DNA of 6,361 nt from NCBI GenBank assembly GCA_934454035.1, contig CAKSFY010000126.1:1-6361 (forward strand). The letters run 5' to 3'. Below the pieces are notes generated by a model. The model was given only the letters and a program-made list of their open reading frames with translations. It was not told the origin of the DNA and did not search any database. Shown piece after piece: positions 1 to 5,870 of the stretch. Every line of letters begins with the position of its first letter. The stretch's first letter is position 1. The stretch is from an uncultured Clostridia bacterium. GTDB lineage: Bacteria > Bacillota > Clostridia > UBA1381. Both the position numbers and the translations under genes were made by a program.

Positions 1-72
1 ACTGTCGGGTATCCCAAAGCTAAAGCTTTGGCTCAGTTTGTTAATTCCGAAGCATTTTTTCCTATCCCCTAA
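1..72 (+). CDS. possible C-terminal end of a convergent gene (partial)
   Basis: The first plus-strand frame is open from the window edge to a TAA at 70-72 and would encode about 23 residues ending in NSEAFFPIP. The stop lies at the base of a hairpin with a T-run on this strand (71-106), as expected for the 3' end of a gene convergent with the minus-strand operon. The minus strand here offers only a four-codon frame. The fragment is too short to assign to a family. Frame 2 is also open, so the case rests on the position of the stop relative to the terminator and is only suggestive. Confidence 0.4.
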   Translation, partial: TVGYPKAKALAQFVNSEAFFPIP

Positions 73-106
73 AAAGGAGGTGTACTTTTTATACACCGCC
101 TTTTTT
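71..106. terminator. bidirectional rho-independent terminator closing the operon
   Basis: The arms GGTGTA (79-84) and TACACC (92-97) pair around a 7-nt loop. After one A/G mismatch the stem continues through GG/CC and a run of A/T pairs out to about 71 and 105. A T-run follows at 101-106 on the plus strand and, from the A-run at 71-75, on the minus strand as well. It therefore can act in both directions. It starts about 30 nt after the stop of the minus-strand metallopeptidase gene and directly abuts the stop of the possible convergent plus-strand gene. Confidence 0.85.
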
Positions 107-135
107 GTTCGCTTTATTTTCTCACAATGTTTACA

Positions 136-2478
136 CTACCATATTTTCACTCTGTCTTCCGGAGCAACCCACATACCGTCTTTTTCGCTTATTCCGAACG
201 CATTATAAAACTCATCGCAATTAACTATCACACGGTTTACACGCAGCTTATCTTCCGAATGAACATCGACACTTGCCGCATATTTTGCATATTCACGGGT
301 TTTTGTGCTTGCCCATGCCTTTGCCATAGACTGATAAAGCTTTTTATAATCCGGGTTTTCCAGCCTTGAGGCGACCTCGGTAATACACTGAACCGCTCCC
401 TGGTCGGCTACATTCTCACTGAGAGTCTGACGTCCGCTCATAGGTACTCCCGGGATTCCCTCCTGTTTATCATAGAATGATACCATTTTTTCACATCTTT
501 TTTCAAATTCAGAATAGTCCTCCGGAGTCCACCAATCCGCCGCATTTCCGTTTTCATCAAACTTTGCACCGTTATTATCAAATGCATGCGTAATTTCATG
601 TGCGATAATATATCCGATAGCACCCAGATTTTCCTCATATGACGCATTTATATCATACATCGGCGGCTGCAAAATCGCCGCCGGGAAAGTAATATCGTTT
701 GAAGTTGCACTGTAGCAAGCATTCACCGTATACGGATACATGAGCCATTGCGTTTTATCTGTCGGCTGTCCCTGGTGTTTCAGCATTTCTTTCCTCGACG
801 CTTTCGCAATTTCAATAATATTTTGGAAATAACTGCCGCCCTCTGCCGCTGATTTTATATCGATATTATCCAAATAGGTTTCAAATTTATCAGGATATCC
901 GATTTTAATATTCATTTTTTCAAGTTTATTAATTGCCTTTTTCTTTGTTTCGGGACTCATCCACGAAAGATTCCCTATGCGTTCTTTATAAACAGAAATA
1001 ATATCATTTACCATATTCAAAACATTCTGTTTTGCTTCTTCGGAAAAATATTTCTCTGCATATATCTCACCTATATAATCGGGCATTACATTTGAAAGAA
1101 CCATTGCCGCCCTCTCTTCATCAGAATAAGTTCCCGAAATTCCCAGATATTCGGCATTAATCGTGTCCGCCGCATCGGTAAAGTCTGTGGAAAGAGCACC
1201 GCCGTATCCGTTAAGCAGCGAAATTTTTGCCGCTGTTTTCAGTTGTTCAAGATTTTCATTGCTGAAAAGCTCTGCGAATTTCCGGGTAAATGCCGGATTA
1301 TCTATAAGTATCTTTTCCTCCTCTTTGACACCCGAATCCGCTAAAACTGCCGAAATATCCATATTTGAGAACATGCCGGCTATTTCGTCCAGAGTAAATA
1401 AATTATAAATTTTATCAACATTGCCGCTGTCCTCCGGATTGAACATAACTTCCGCAAGTGTTTTTTCAAAATTGTAAAATCTATCGATTTCTTCATTATC
1501 GGGAGTCTCATCTGCCAAAGTTAAAAGGGTTTTTACATATTTCAAATATGCTTCCTTTTGCGCGTCCGTACCGGTTGTATAAAAATCCTTAGGCATCATG
1601 GGTTGGTATGTCCCGAAAGAAGGAATATATCTTGTACTGTCCTTTAAATCAACCGTAATTGCAAAAGCCGCATAGGGTGCAAAGCTTATTTCCTCTTGCA
1701 TAGTACTTTGAGCCTGTGCAAGCTCCTTTACATTTTCTGCTTTATTTATTAAATCCAGGTACTTTTTCACGGGCGAAATTCCTGCATTGTTTCTGCCTTC
1801 CGTATCCATAATATTTTTATAGAAATCTGACATTTTTTGTTCTTTGCTGCCCTTTACGCCGCCTTTTTCGCTCACCTCTTTGACAATAGCGTTCACCTCA
1901 TCGCCCGATTTATCACCAAGGTCATAAAGAGTTCCCGCCATAACGCGTCCGGGTCTGATTTCAAATTTATTCAATGCATCTTTATTGACCGTCGCATAGA
2001 AATCATCCTTTTCATTTGTACCGAAAAGCGCATAGGCGCGCTTTATAAACATTTCCGTCTGTTCTTTTGTTATATCGTCATACGGAGAAAAAACTCCCTC
2101 TGCCGTTCCTGCCGCAATTCCTGCGTCAAGCACAGGCTGAAGTTCCGGTCTTGCCCAATCGGGAATATCGTCAAAAGCTCCGCTTTTAAGTGCGACACGG
2201 GCATTGTGCCCCGTAAGTTCCGGAAGCTTTCCGAATGCACGCGAGAGCATAACAAGTGCTTCAGCGCGATTTATATTCCAATCCTCATGCAAATCACCGT
2301 CACCGCCGTATCCCTTAATAATATCGGAATATCTGACATTCGGATTATAGTCATCCGCCGCATTTAAAAGCATATTTGCCACCTCACCGCGTGTAGCATA
2401 TATATCGTCTGCAAAAGCCGTGTTTGTGCACAGTGCGGCAACAATCAATCCAATCGAAATAATTTTATTATTTTTCAT
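136..2478 (-). CDS. secreted SLH-domain M13 (neprilysin/PepO-like) zinc metallopeptidase
   Basis: A 780-residue extracytoplasmic zinc endopeptidase of family M13, predicted to cleave peptides at the cell surface. Residues 1-23 form a signal peptide (basic start, hydrophobic core, AFA/DD cleavage site). Residues about 28-153 are S-layer homology sequence: a degenerate copy, then a clear one beginning FDDIPDWARPEL at about 102. SLH repeats normally bind secondary cell-wall polymers. The peptidase domain begins near DDFYATVNKD (about 158). Zinc site: HEITH (H627, E628, H631) and ENVAD (E688, D692). The substrate-binding segment is NACY at 586, where the family usually has an aromatic residue in place of the Cys. 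H740 and R746 match the conserved C-terminal His and Arg. Spacings N586-H627 (41) and H627-E688 (61) agree with neprilysin. The start at 2478 was chosen over an in-frame ATG at 2520 because GGAGG lies 7 nt upstream and the signal peptide follows directly. This start overlaps the acetyltransferase stop as ATGA. Last gene of the operon. Confidence 0.93.
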   Translation of the reverse strand: MKNNKIISIGLIVAALCTNTAFADDIYATRGEVANMLLNAADDYNPNVRYSDIIKGYGGDGDLHEDWNINRAEALVMLSRAFGKLPELTGHNARVALKSGAFDDIPDWARPELQPVLDAGIAAGTAEGVFSPYDDITKEQTEMFIKRAYALFGTNEKDDFYATVNKDALNKFEIRPGRVMAGTLYDLGDKSGDEVNAIVKEVSEKGGVKGSKEQKMSDFYKNIMDTEGRNNAGISPVKKYLDLINKAENVKELAQAQSTMQEEISFAPYAAFAITVDLKDSTRYIPSFGTYQPMMPKDFYTTGTDAQKEAYLKYVKTLLTLADETPDNEEIDRFYNFEKTLAEVMFNPEDSGNVDKIYNLFTLDEIAGMFSNMDISAVLADSGVKEEEKILIDNPAFTRKFAELFSNENLEQLKTAAKISLLNGYGGALSTDFTDAADTINAEYLGISGTYSDEERAAMVLSNVMPDYIGEIYAEKYFSEEAKQNVLNMVNDIISVYKERIGNLSWMSPETKKKAINKLEKMNIKIGYPDKFETYLDNIDIKSAAEGGSYFQNIIEIAKASRKEMLKHQGQPTDKTQWLMYPYTVNACYSATSNDITFPAAILQPPMYDINASYEENLGAIGYIIAHEITHAFDNNGAKFDENGNAADWWTPEDYSEFEKRCEKMVSFYDKQEGIPGVPMSGRQTLSENVADQGAVQCITEVASRLENPDYKKLYQSMAKAWASTKTREYAKYAASVDVHSEDKLRVNRVIVNCDEFYNAFGISEKDGMWVAPEDRVKIW

Positions 2479-3026
2479 TTTAAATCCTCCATTTTTTCCC
2501 ATTCTTCTTTTGTGATGCAAGTTACATGCTCGGTCCGAAGCACATTATCTATTACACAGGCTACATTTTCGGAAGTGTGATGATATAAAAATCCGCACTT
2601 TTCCGTCACACGTTTTGAATTTTCGTTCCCATCAAAATAACCGCACCACATTTTTTCTATCTTTAAATCTTCAAATCCGTGTCTCATCAGCTCTTTTACC
2701 GCCTCCGGTATAAGTCCGCGACCCCAAAAAGGAACACCAATCCAATATCCGACTTCGCACTCCGTTTCGGGTAAGCCGATATTGCTGTCATTTCCTATCA
2801 TAAGTCCGGCACTGCCGACAGGCTGCCCGTTTTCTTTAAGTACTGCGGCATAGGTTTCCGGCTTTGATAAAACGGTTTTTATAATTTCTCTGCTGTTTTC
2901 AACGCTTGTATGAACAGGCCAGCCGGCAATCGGTCCTACACGGGGATCGCTTGCATATCTGTACAAAGCCTCCGCATCTGCCTCCTCCCACGGACGCAGA
3001 ATCAATCTTTCAGTTTCAAAAATCAT
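2475..3026 (-). CDS. GNAT family N-acetyltransferase (RimJ/RimL type)
   Basis: A 183-residue cytoplasmic acetyltransferase expected to transfer acetyl from acetyl-CoA to an amine; the substrate is unknown. It is a complete single GNAT domain of the Acetyltransf_3 kind. It opens with FETERLILRPWEEAD (3-17), the usual first strand of RimJ/RimL-like enzymes. The acetyl-CoA pyrophosphate loop is WGRGLIPEA (101-109), after the strand EVGYWIGV (91-98). The late motif NENSKRVTEKCGF (134-146) is the typical Asn-x-x-Ser helix followed by Cys-Gly-Phe. The C-terminal RTEHVTCITKEEW is typical of small clostridial members, in which the substrate is rarely known. The ATG starts 1 nt after the clpP stop, and its GGAG site (8-nt spacing) lies within the last codons of clpP. 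Its own last codons contain the ribosome binding site of the metallopeptidase gene, which it overlaps by 4 bp. A protein, small-molecule or drug substrate are all possible. Confidence 0.92.
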   Translation of the reverse strand: MIFETERLILRPWEEADAEALYRYASDPRVGPIAGWPVHTSVENSREIIKTVLSKPETYAAVLKENGQPVGSAGLMIGNDSNIGLPETECEVGYWIGVPFWGRGLIPEAVKELMRHGFEDLKIEKMWCGYFDGNENSKRVTEKCGFLYHHTSENVACVIDNVLRTEHVTCITKEEWEKMEDLK

Positions 3027-3027
3027 A

Positions 3028-3627
3028 TTATTTACTCCATCTGTTTTCGATAATTTTATCTATTAGCCCGTATTCAAGCGCCTCAGCGGCCGACATAAAA
3101 TTATCCCTTTCCGTATCGGCAGTTATTTCTTCAACTGTTTTGCCTGTGTTTTCTGCCAAAATTCTGTTTAAACGCTCTTTCGTTTTCAGCATTTGAGCTG
3201 CCGCTATTTTTATATCGTCAGCAGGCCCGTGAACTCCGTTTCCGCTGATTAACGGCTGATGTATCATAATTTCCGCATTAGGCAATGCAAGCCTTTTTCC
3301 TTTTGCTCCGCCTGCCAATAAAAATGCGCCGAAGCTGGCAGCAAGTCCGATACATATTGTCGAGACATCACATTTAATATACCGCATTGTATCATATATG
3401 GCAAAGCCTGCCGTAACAGAACCGCCGGGGCTGTTGATATACAGCTGAATATCCTTATCGGGATTTTGCGCCTCCAGATATAGCATTTGAGCAATAATTA
3501 CACTTGCCGCAGCATCCGTGACTTCTTCACTCAAAAGAATAATTCTGTCAGACAAAAGCCGTGAAAAAATATCATAACTTCTCTCCCCCATACCTGTTTG
3601 TTCAATTACATAAGGGATCGTACTCAT
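3028..3627 (-). CDS. clpP: ClpP-family serine peptidase, stand-alone paralogue
   Basis: A 199-residue member of peptidase family S14, the proteolytic subunit that forms a tetradecameric chamber and degrades proteins fed by a Clp ATPase. The triad is intact: Ser98 in GLAASFGAF, His123 in IMIHQPL, and Asp175 in TERDNF. The oxyanion/substrate segment SPGGSVTAG (66-74) is present. Length and N-terminus (IPYVIEQTG) match full-length ClpP; the short N-terminus suggests little or no propeptide. After the catalytic His the loop reads ISGNGVHGPADDIK, three residues longer than the GGAQGQATEIE type of housekeeping ClpP, which accounts for the Asp at 175 rather than about 172. No clpX, clpC or trigger factor gene is nearby, so this is probably a second ClpP rather than the housekeeping copy. 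An AGGAGG site lies 10 nt upstream inside the TetR gene, and the start overlaps the TetR stop as ATGA. The family call is firm; paralogue status is inferred. Confidence 0.97.
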   Translation of the reverse strand: MSTIPYVIEQTGMGERSYDIFSRLLSDRIILLSEEVTDAAASVIIAQMLYLEAQNPDKDIQLYINSPGGSVTAGFAIYDTMRYIKCDVSTICIGLAASFGAFLLAGGAKGKRLALPNAEIMIHQPLISGNGVHGPADDIKIAAAQMLKTKERLNRILAENTGKTVEEITADTERDNFMSAAEALEYGLIDKIIENRWSK

Positions 3628-4289
3628 AAATTATCTGCCTCCTGTTTTTGGTCATCTCTATTTTTCCATACAATATTAAAGCTGCGATAGAAAAGTCTGA
3701 CATGTGCGTCCAGTTTTTCAAGGCTTTCCGCCTCTCTTTTCGGCTGACGGTCACAAACTCCGAGCAGAGTTATAATCGGCGCAACATACATTATTGCAAG
3801 CGTTTCCGGATTTTCCGGCTTGATTTCACCTGCTGCAATCAAATTCCGAAAAATCCCGGCATGGTAATCGACTATGCGCTCAACAAATCTTTTGGTATAC
3901 AATTTTGAAAGCTCGGGCGAGCGGAATTGCTCAATAGTCAGCATCCGGCGAAAACTGCGGATTGTTTCATTATGCAGTGAGTATGAAAAAATCAAGCGAA
4001 CCTTTTCTATCAGCATTTCTTCACCGATTCCGGTAAAAACGCCTATATCTTTTTTAGCGTCCTGTACATGAATACTGATCTCATCCGTATATTTTTCGTA
4101 CATAACGGCAGTTTCCTCAACAATCGCGTCAAAAATTGCTTTCTTGCCCGAATAATGATTATAAAGAGACGGTGCCTTTATTCCCACCGCTTTTGCGATT
4201 TCTCCGACGCTGACCGCATCATAACCGTAAAGTGCAAAAAGCTCCAGTGCTTTTTTAAGAATAACTTTTTTTGTATCTTCTTTTTTCAT
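3624..4289 (-). CDS. TetR/AcrR family transcriptional repressor
   Basis: A 221-residue one-component regulator, expected to bind DNA as a dimer and release it when a ligand enters the C-terminal pocket. The N-terminal DNA-binding domain is standard: helix 1 VILKKALELFALYGYDAVS (9-27), then the helix-turn-helix from about 27 to 46, with EIAKAVGIKAPSLYNHY followed by SGKKAIFDAI. The C-terminal part (about 60-210) is helical, poorly conserved and gives no clue to the ligand. The gene sits third in the operon, 19 nt after the methyltransferase stop, with GGAGG only 4 nt before the ATG, a short spacing that may limit translation. It overlaps clpP by 4 bp. An inverted repeat of TetR-operator character overlaps the predicted transcription start of this operon, so autoregulation is the likeliest arrangement. 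The family call is firm; the target is inferred. Confidence 0.94.
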   Translation of the reverse strand: MKKEDTKKVILKKALELFALYGYDAVSVGEIAKAVGIKAPSLYNHYSGKKAIFDAIVEETAVMYEKYTDEISIHVQDAKKDIGVFTGIGEEMLIEKVRLIFSYSLHNETIRSFRRMLTIEQFRSPELSKLYTKRFVERIVDYHAGIFRNLIAAGEIKPENPETLAIMYVAPIITLLGVCDRQPKREAESLEKLDAHVRLFYRSFNIVWKNRDDQKQEADNL

Positions 4290-4308
4290 AATTCCTCCAC
4301 AGGCAAAT

Positions 4309-5025
4309 TTACTTTTTCTTCAGCACAATTGCAATAAAATTAAGATACTTTCCGCCGCCTGCCTCCATTGCTTTTCTGTCACCGACGGCATATTCATTAT
4401 CCTGCCTGAGCCAGTCTGCCCAGACCTCCTCGTTGCTTTCCATTTCTTTAACGCTTATTACCTGTGCACCCTTGCACTTGCCGACCATATCGCTCCAATA
4501 TTTTACATCGTGCATATAATCCATCTGCTCCGGTGTCCACGAGAGCAAAAGCTCCTTCGGCAAATTATCATGACAGTCTTTTTTCATACCCGGAATTGCA
4601 ATATAGATATATCCGCCGCTTTTAACAAACGGGAGCAGCTTATCGTCAAGATAATGCTCATCACGTCCGAAATAATTATATGAATCGGTGCTTACAACCG
4701 CGTCAAAAAATTCCTTTTCAAACGGCATATCTTCCGCGTCTGCCTTTACCGGGATTATCTGTTCTTCGCTGAGTCCCATTTTTTCAAAGAACTTTTTATT
4801 TTCTTCCGGATCACTCCACAAATCCGCAGCATATACCTTAAATCCGTACTCTTTCGCAAGAAATACGCTTGTAAGTCCCTGTCCGCTGCCCAAATCGCAG
4901 ACAACCGCACCGCATGGAATCTTGTTTTCCGAAAGCAGTTCCTCTTCAAGCTTAATCGGGTTAGGCCCCATAATTTTAGCCTGGAGCTCAGGTGTATTAT
5001 ACTTTTCACTTTTGATATATTTCAT
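4309..5025 (-). CDS. class I SAM-dependent methyltransferase
   Basis: A 238-residue cytoplasmic Rossmann-fold methyltransferase using S-adenosylmethionine. Motif I is VVCDLGSGQG (41-50), the glycine-rich SAM loop. The acidic residue that contacts the SAM ribose is D68 in AADLW. DAEDMPF (96-102) is the usual adenine-binding segment, FFDAVVSTDSYNYFG (106-120) is motif II/post-II, and SGGYIYIAIPG (136-146) is motif III. The C-terminal third is rich in Trp and acidic residues (WTPEQMDYMHD, VWADWL) and resembles the substrate-binding part of UbiE-like small-molecule methyltransferases common in Firmicutes. The substrate cannot be read from the sequence. The ATG lies inside the end of the upstream flavoprotein gene (20-bp overlap), with GGGAG 8 nt before it, so translation is likely coupled. 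Placement between a flavin reductase and a TetR gene would fit modification of a reactive small molecule, but that is inference. Confidence 0.92.
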   Translation of the reverse strand: MKYIKSEKYNTPELQAKIMGPNPIKLEEELLSENKIPCGAVVCDLGSGQGLTSVFLAKEYGFKVYAADLWSDPEENKKFFEKMGLSEEQIIPVKADAEDMPFEKEFFDAVVSTDSYNYFGRDEHYLDDKLLPFVKSGGYIYIAIPGMKKDCHDNLPKELLLSWTPEQMDYMHDVKYWSDMVGKCKGAQVISVKEMESNEEVWADWLRQDNEYAVGDRKAMEAGGGKYLNFIAIVLKKK

Positions 5026-5698
5026 TTTTCAGTCTCCCTTCATTTTTCCAATATTCATTGTCAATCTCCCACATTTTGTCCTTTAAATGCAATGATTTAA
5101 ACATTTTATAAAGACATCTGACCTTTAAAGACGGTTTTGGATTTTCCGAAATTTTAGTTGCCGTCTTTTCAAGCTTCTTTTCTAAAGACTTCTTAAATTT
5201 TTCGGGCATATCATTCCAAAAATATCCCCATACCGATTGCGTAACAATATAAGTTCTTGCCACACCCCAGTAATCCATACTGTCTTTTATGTCTTTTGCC
5301 GCCGACTTCAATCCGCCGCCTCCGGCAGTGGTAATTATTACCGCCTGTTTGTTCATCATGTCAAAATCCGGGCGGTGAACCATCCATCTGTAGCCGTAAT
5401 GGTCTAAAAAAGATTTTATCTGTCCCGGCGCATGAAAGCACCAGACCGGGCAGCAGAATATAATCAGATTTGATTTGGCAAATGCTTCATTTATCGGCTT
5501 AAGATACTCATATCCGCCGCATTTTTCTTCTTTTCCGTGAAGGCATGCATAACAGCCGCGGCATACATGCGGCATATCGTCCGGCAGAGTAAATTCGTAA
5601 ATCTCTTCCGCCGTTTTAAGCTTTGAAATAAAATATTTTGCCGCATTATATGTACTGCTGTTTTTTCTCCCTGTAGCACGTATTATGGTTATATTCAT
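5006..5698 (-). CDS. flavodoxin-fold NAD(P)H-dependent FMN oxidoreductase with Isf-like cysteine motif
   Basis: A 230-residue cytoplasmic flavoprotein of the NADPH-dependent FMN reductase / iron-sulfur flavoprotein group. The first strand MNITIIRATG leads into the FMN-phosphate loop RKNSSTYNAA (11-20). PVWCFHAPGQIKSFLDH (84-100) and ITTAGGGGLKSAA (122-134) are the usual flavin-contacting segments. Cys46, Cys49, Cys52 and Cys60 (CRGCYAC, then C after seven residues) give CX2CX2CX7C, which fits the compact motif binding a 4Fe-4S cluster in Isf proteins. Related reductases keep some of these cysteines without a proven cluster. Residues after about 165 are Lys-rich, and a 40-residue C-terminal extension follows the core fold. 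First gene of the operon: GAGGAG lies 6 nt upstream of the ATG, and the promoter is about 40 nt further up. It may carry electrons or reduce quinones, nitro compounds or metals; the substrate is unknown. Confidence 0.88.
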   Translation of the reverse strand: MNITIIRATGRKNSSTYNAAKYFISKLKTAEEIYEFTLPDDMPHVCRGCYACLHGKEEKCGGYEYLKPINEAFAKSNLIIFCCPVWCFHAPGQIKSFLDHYGYRWMVHRPDFDMMNKQAVIITTAGGGGLKSAAKDIKDSMDYWGVARTYIVTQSVWGYFWNDMPEKFKKSLEKKLEKTATKISENPKPSLKVRCLYKMFKSLHLKDKMWEIDNEYWKNEGRLKNEIYQK

Positions 5699-5713
5699 GC
5701 AGTTCTCCTCTTT

Positions 5714-5733
5714 ACTAACTAATGCTCGTTAGT
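5714..5733. promoter_or_regulatory. putative TetR-type operator over the transcription start
   Basis: The sequence ACTAACTAATGCTCGTTAGT has perfect 6-bp inverted arms (5714-5719 and 5728-5733, 8-nt spacer). Nested in it is a 16-bp imperfect palindrome, 5718-5733, with 6 of 8 pairs matching. The expected start, about 7 nt after the -10 box near 5730, falls inside it, so a bound dimer would block initiation. Palindromes of this size at the start site are typical TetR-family operators, and the operon encodes a TetR repressor. Binding itself is inferred. Confidence 0.7.
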
Positions 5734-5736
5734 TTT

Positions 5737-5765
5737 ATTATAATACCATATCCCCATATTGTCAA
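5737..5765 (-). promoter_or_regulatory. consensus housekeeping sigma promoter of the six-gene operon
   Basis: On the minus strand TTGACA (5765-5760) is followed by exactly 17 nt and then TATAAT (5742-5737). Both hexamers match the sigma-70/sigma-A consensus perfectly. Transcription would begin near 5730, giving a leader of about 32 nt with GAGGAG just before the flavoprotein start. A promoter this strong next to an operator implies high expression when derepressed. Confidence 0.9.
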
Positions 5766-5790
5766 TAGATTATTTAAAATTTTTTAAAAT

Positions 5791-5838
5791 AAAACAAAAA
5801 ACTCTTAAGAACCGGGTTAAAAACCTGATTCTTAAGAG
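5791..5838 (-). terminator. rho-independent terminator of the upstream minus-strand gene
   Basis: CTCTTAAGAA (5802-5811) pairs with TTCTTAAGAG (5829-5838). After one C/A mismatch, CGGGTT (5813-5818) pairs with AACCTG (5822-5827, one G-U) around an AAA loop. On the minus strand the hairpin is followed by six T, a G and four more T. It begins about 32 nt after the stop at 5871 and separates that gene from the operon promoter. CTTTTTC on the plus-strand side could give weak activity in the other direction. Confidence 0.9.
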
Positions 5839-5870
5839 CTTTTTCAAATCTGCTGTTTTAATGCAATTAA

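Noticed and set aside
15..30. Perfect inverted repeat CAAAGCT-AA-AGCTTTG as a terminator or operator
   Set aside because: The 2-nt loop is too tight, no T-run follows, and it lies inside a frame that may be coding. Probably chance.
1837..2367. 176-codon open frame on the plus strand inside the metallopeptidase gene
   Set aside because: It lies antisense to the signal-peptide/SLH-to-peptidase region, whose minus-strand protein has clear family motifs. The plus-strand product has no recognisable domain.
2479..2520. Upstream ATG at 2520 as the metallopeptidase start
   Set aside because: It would add 14 charged residues before the signal peptide and extend 46 bp into the acetyltransferase gene, whereas the ATG at 2478 has GGAGG at 7 nt and starts directly at the signal peptide.
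4755..5009. 84-codon minus-strand open frame within the methyltransferase gene
   Set aside because: It is out of frame with a protein that has complete SAM-binding motifs, and its own product shows no domain; a shadow frame.
5759..5790. Possible plus-strand promoter TTGTCA...TAAAAT
   Set aside because: The spacer is 20 nt, the match is poor, a terminator hairpin lies just downstream, and there is no plus-strand gene to serve.
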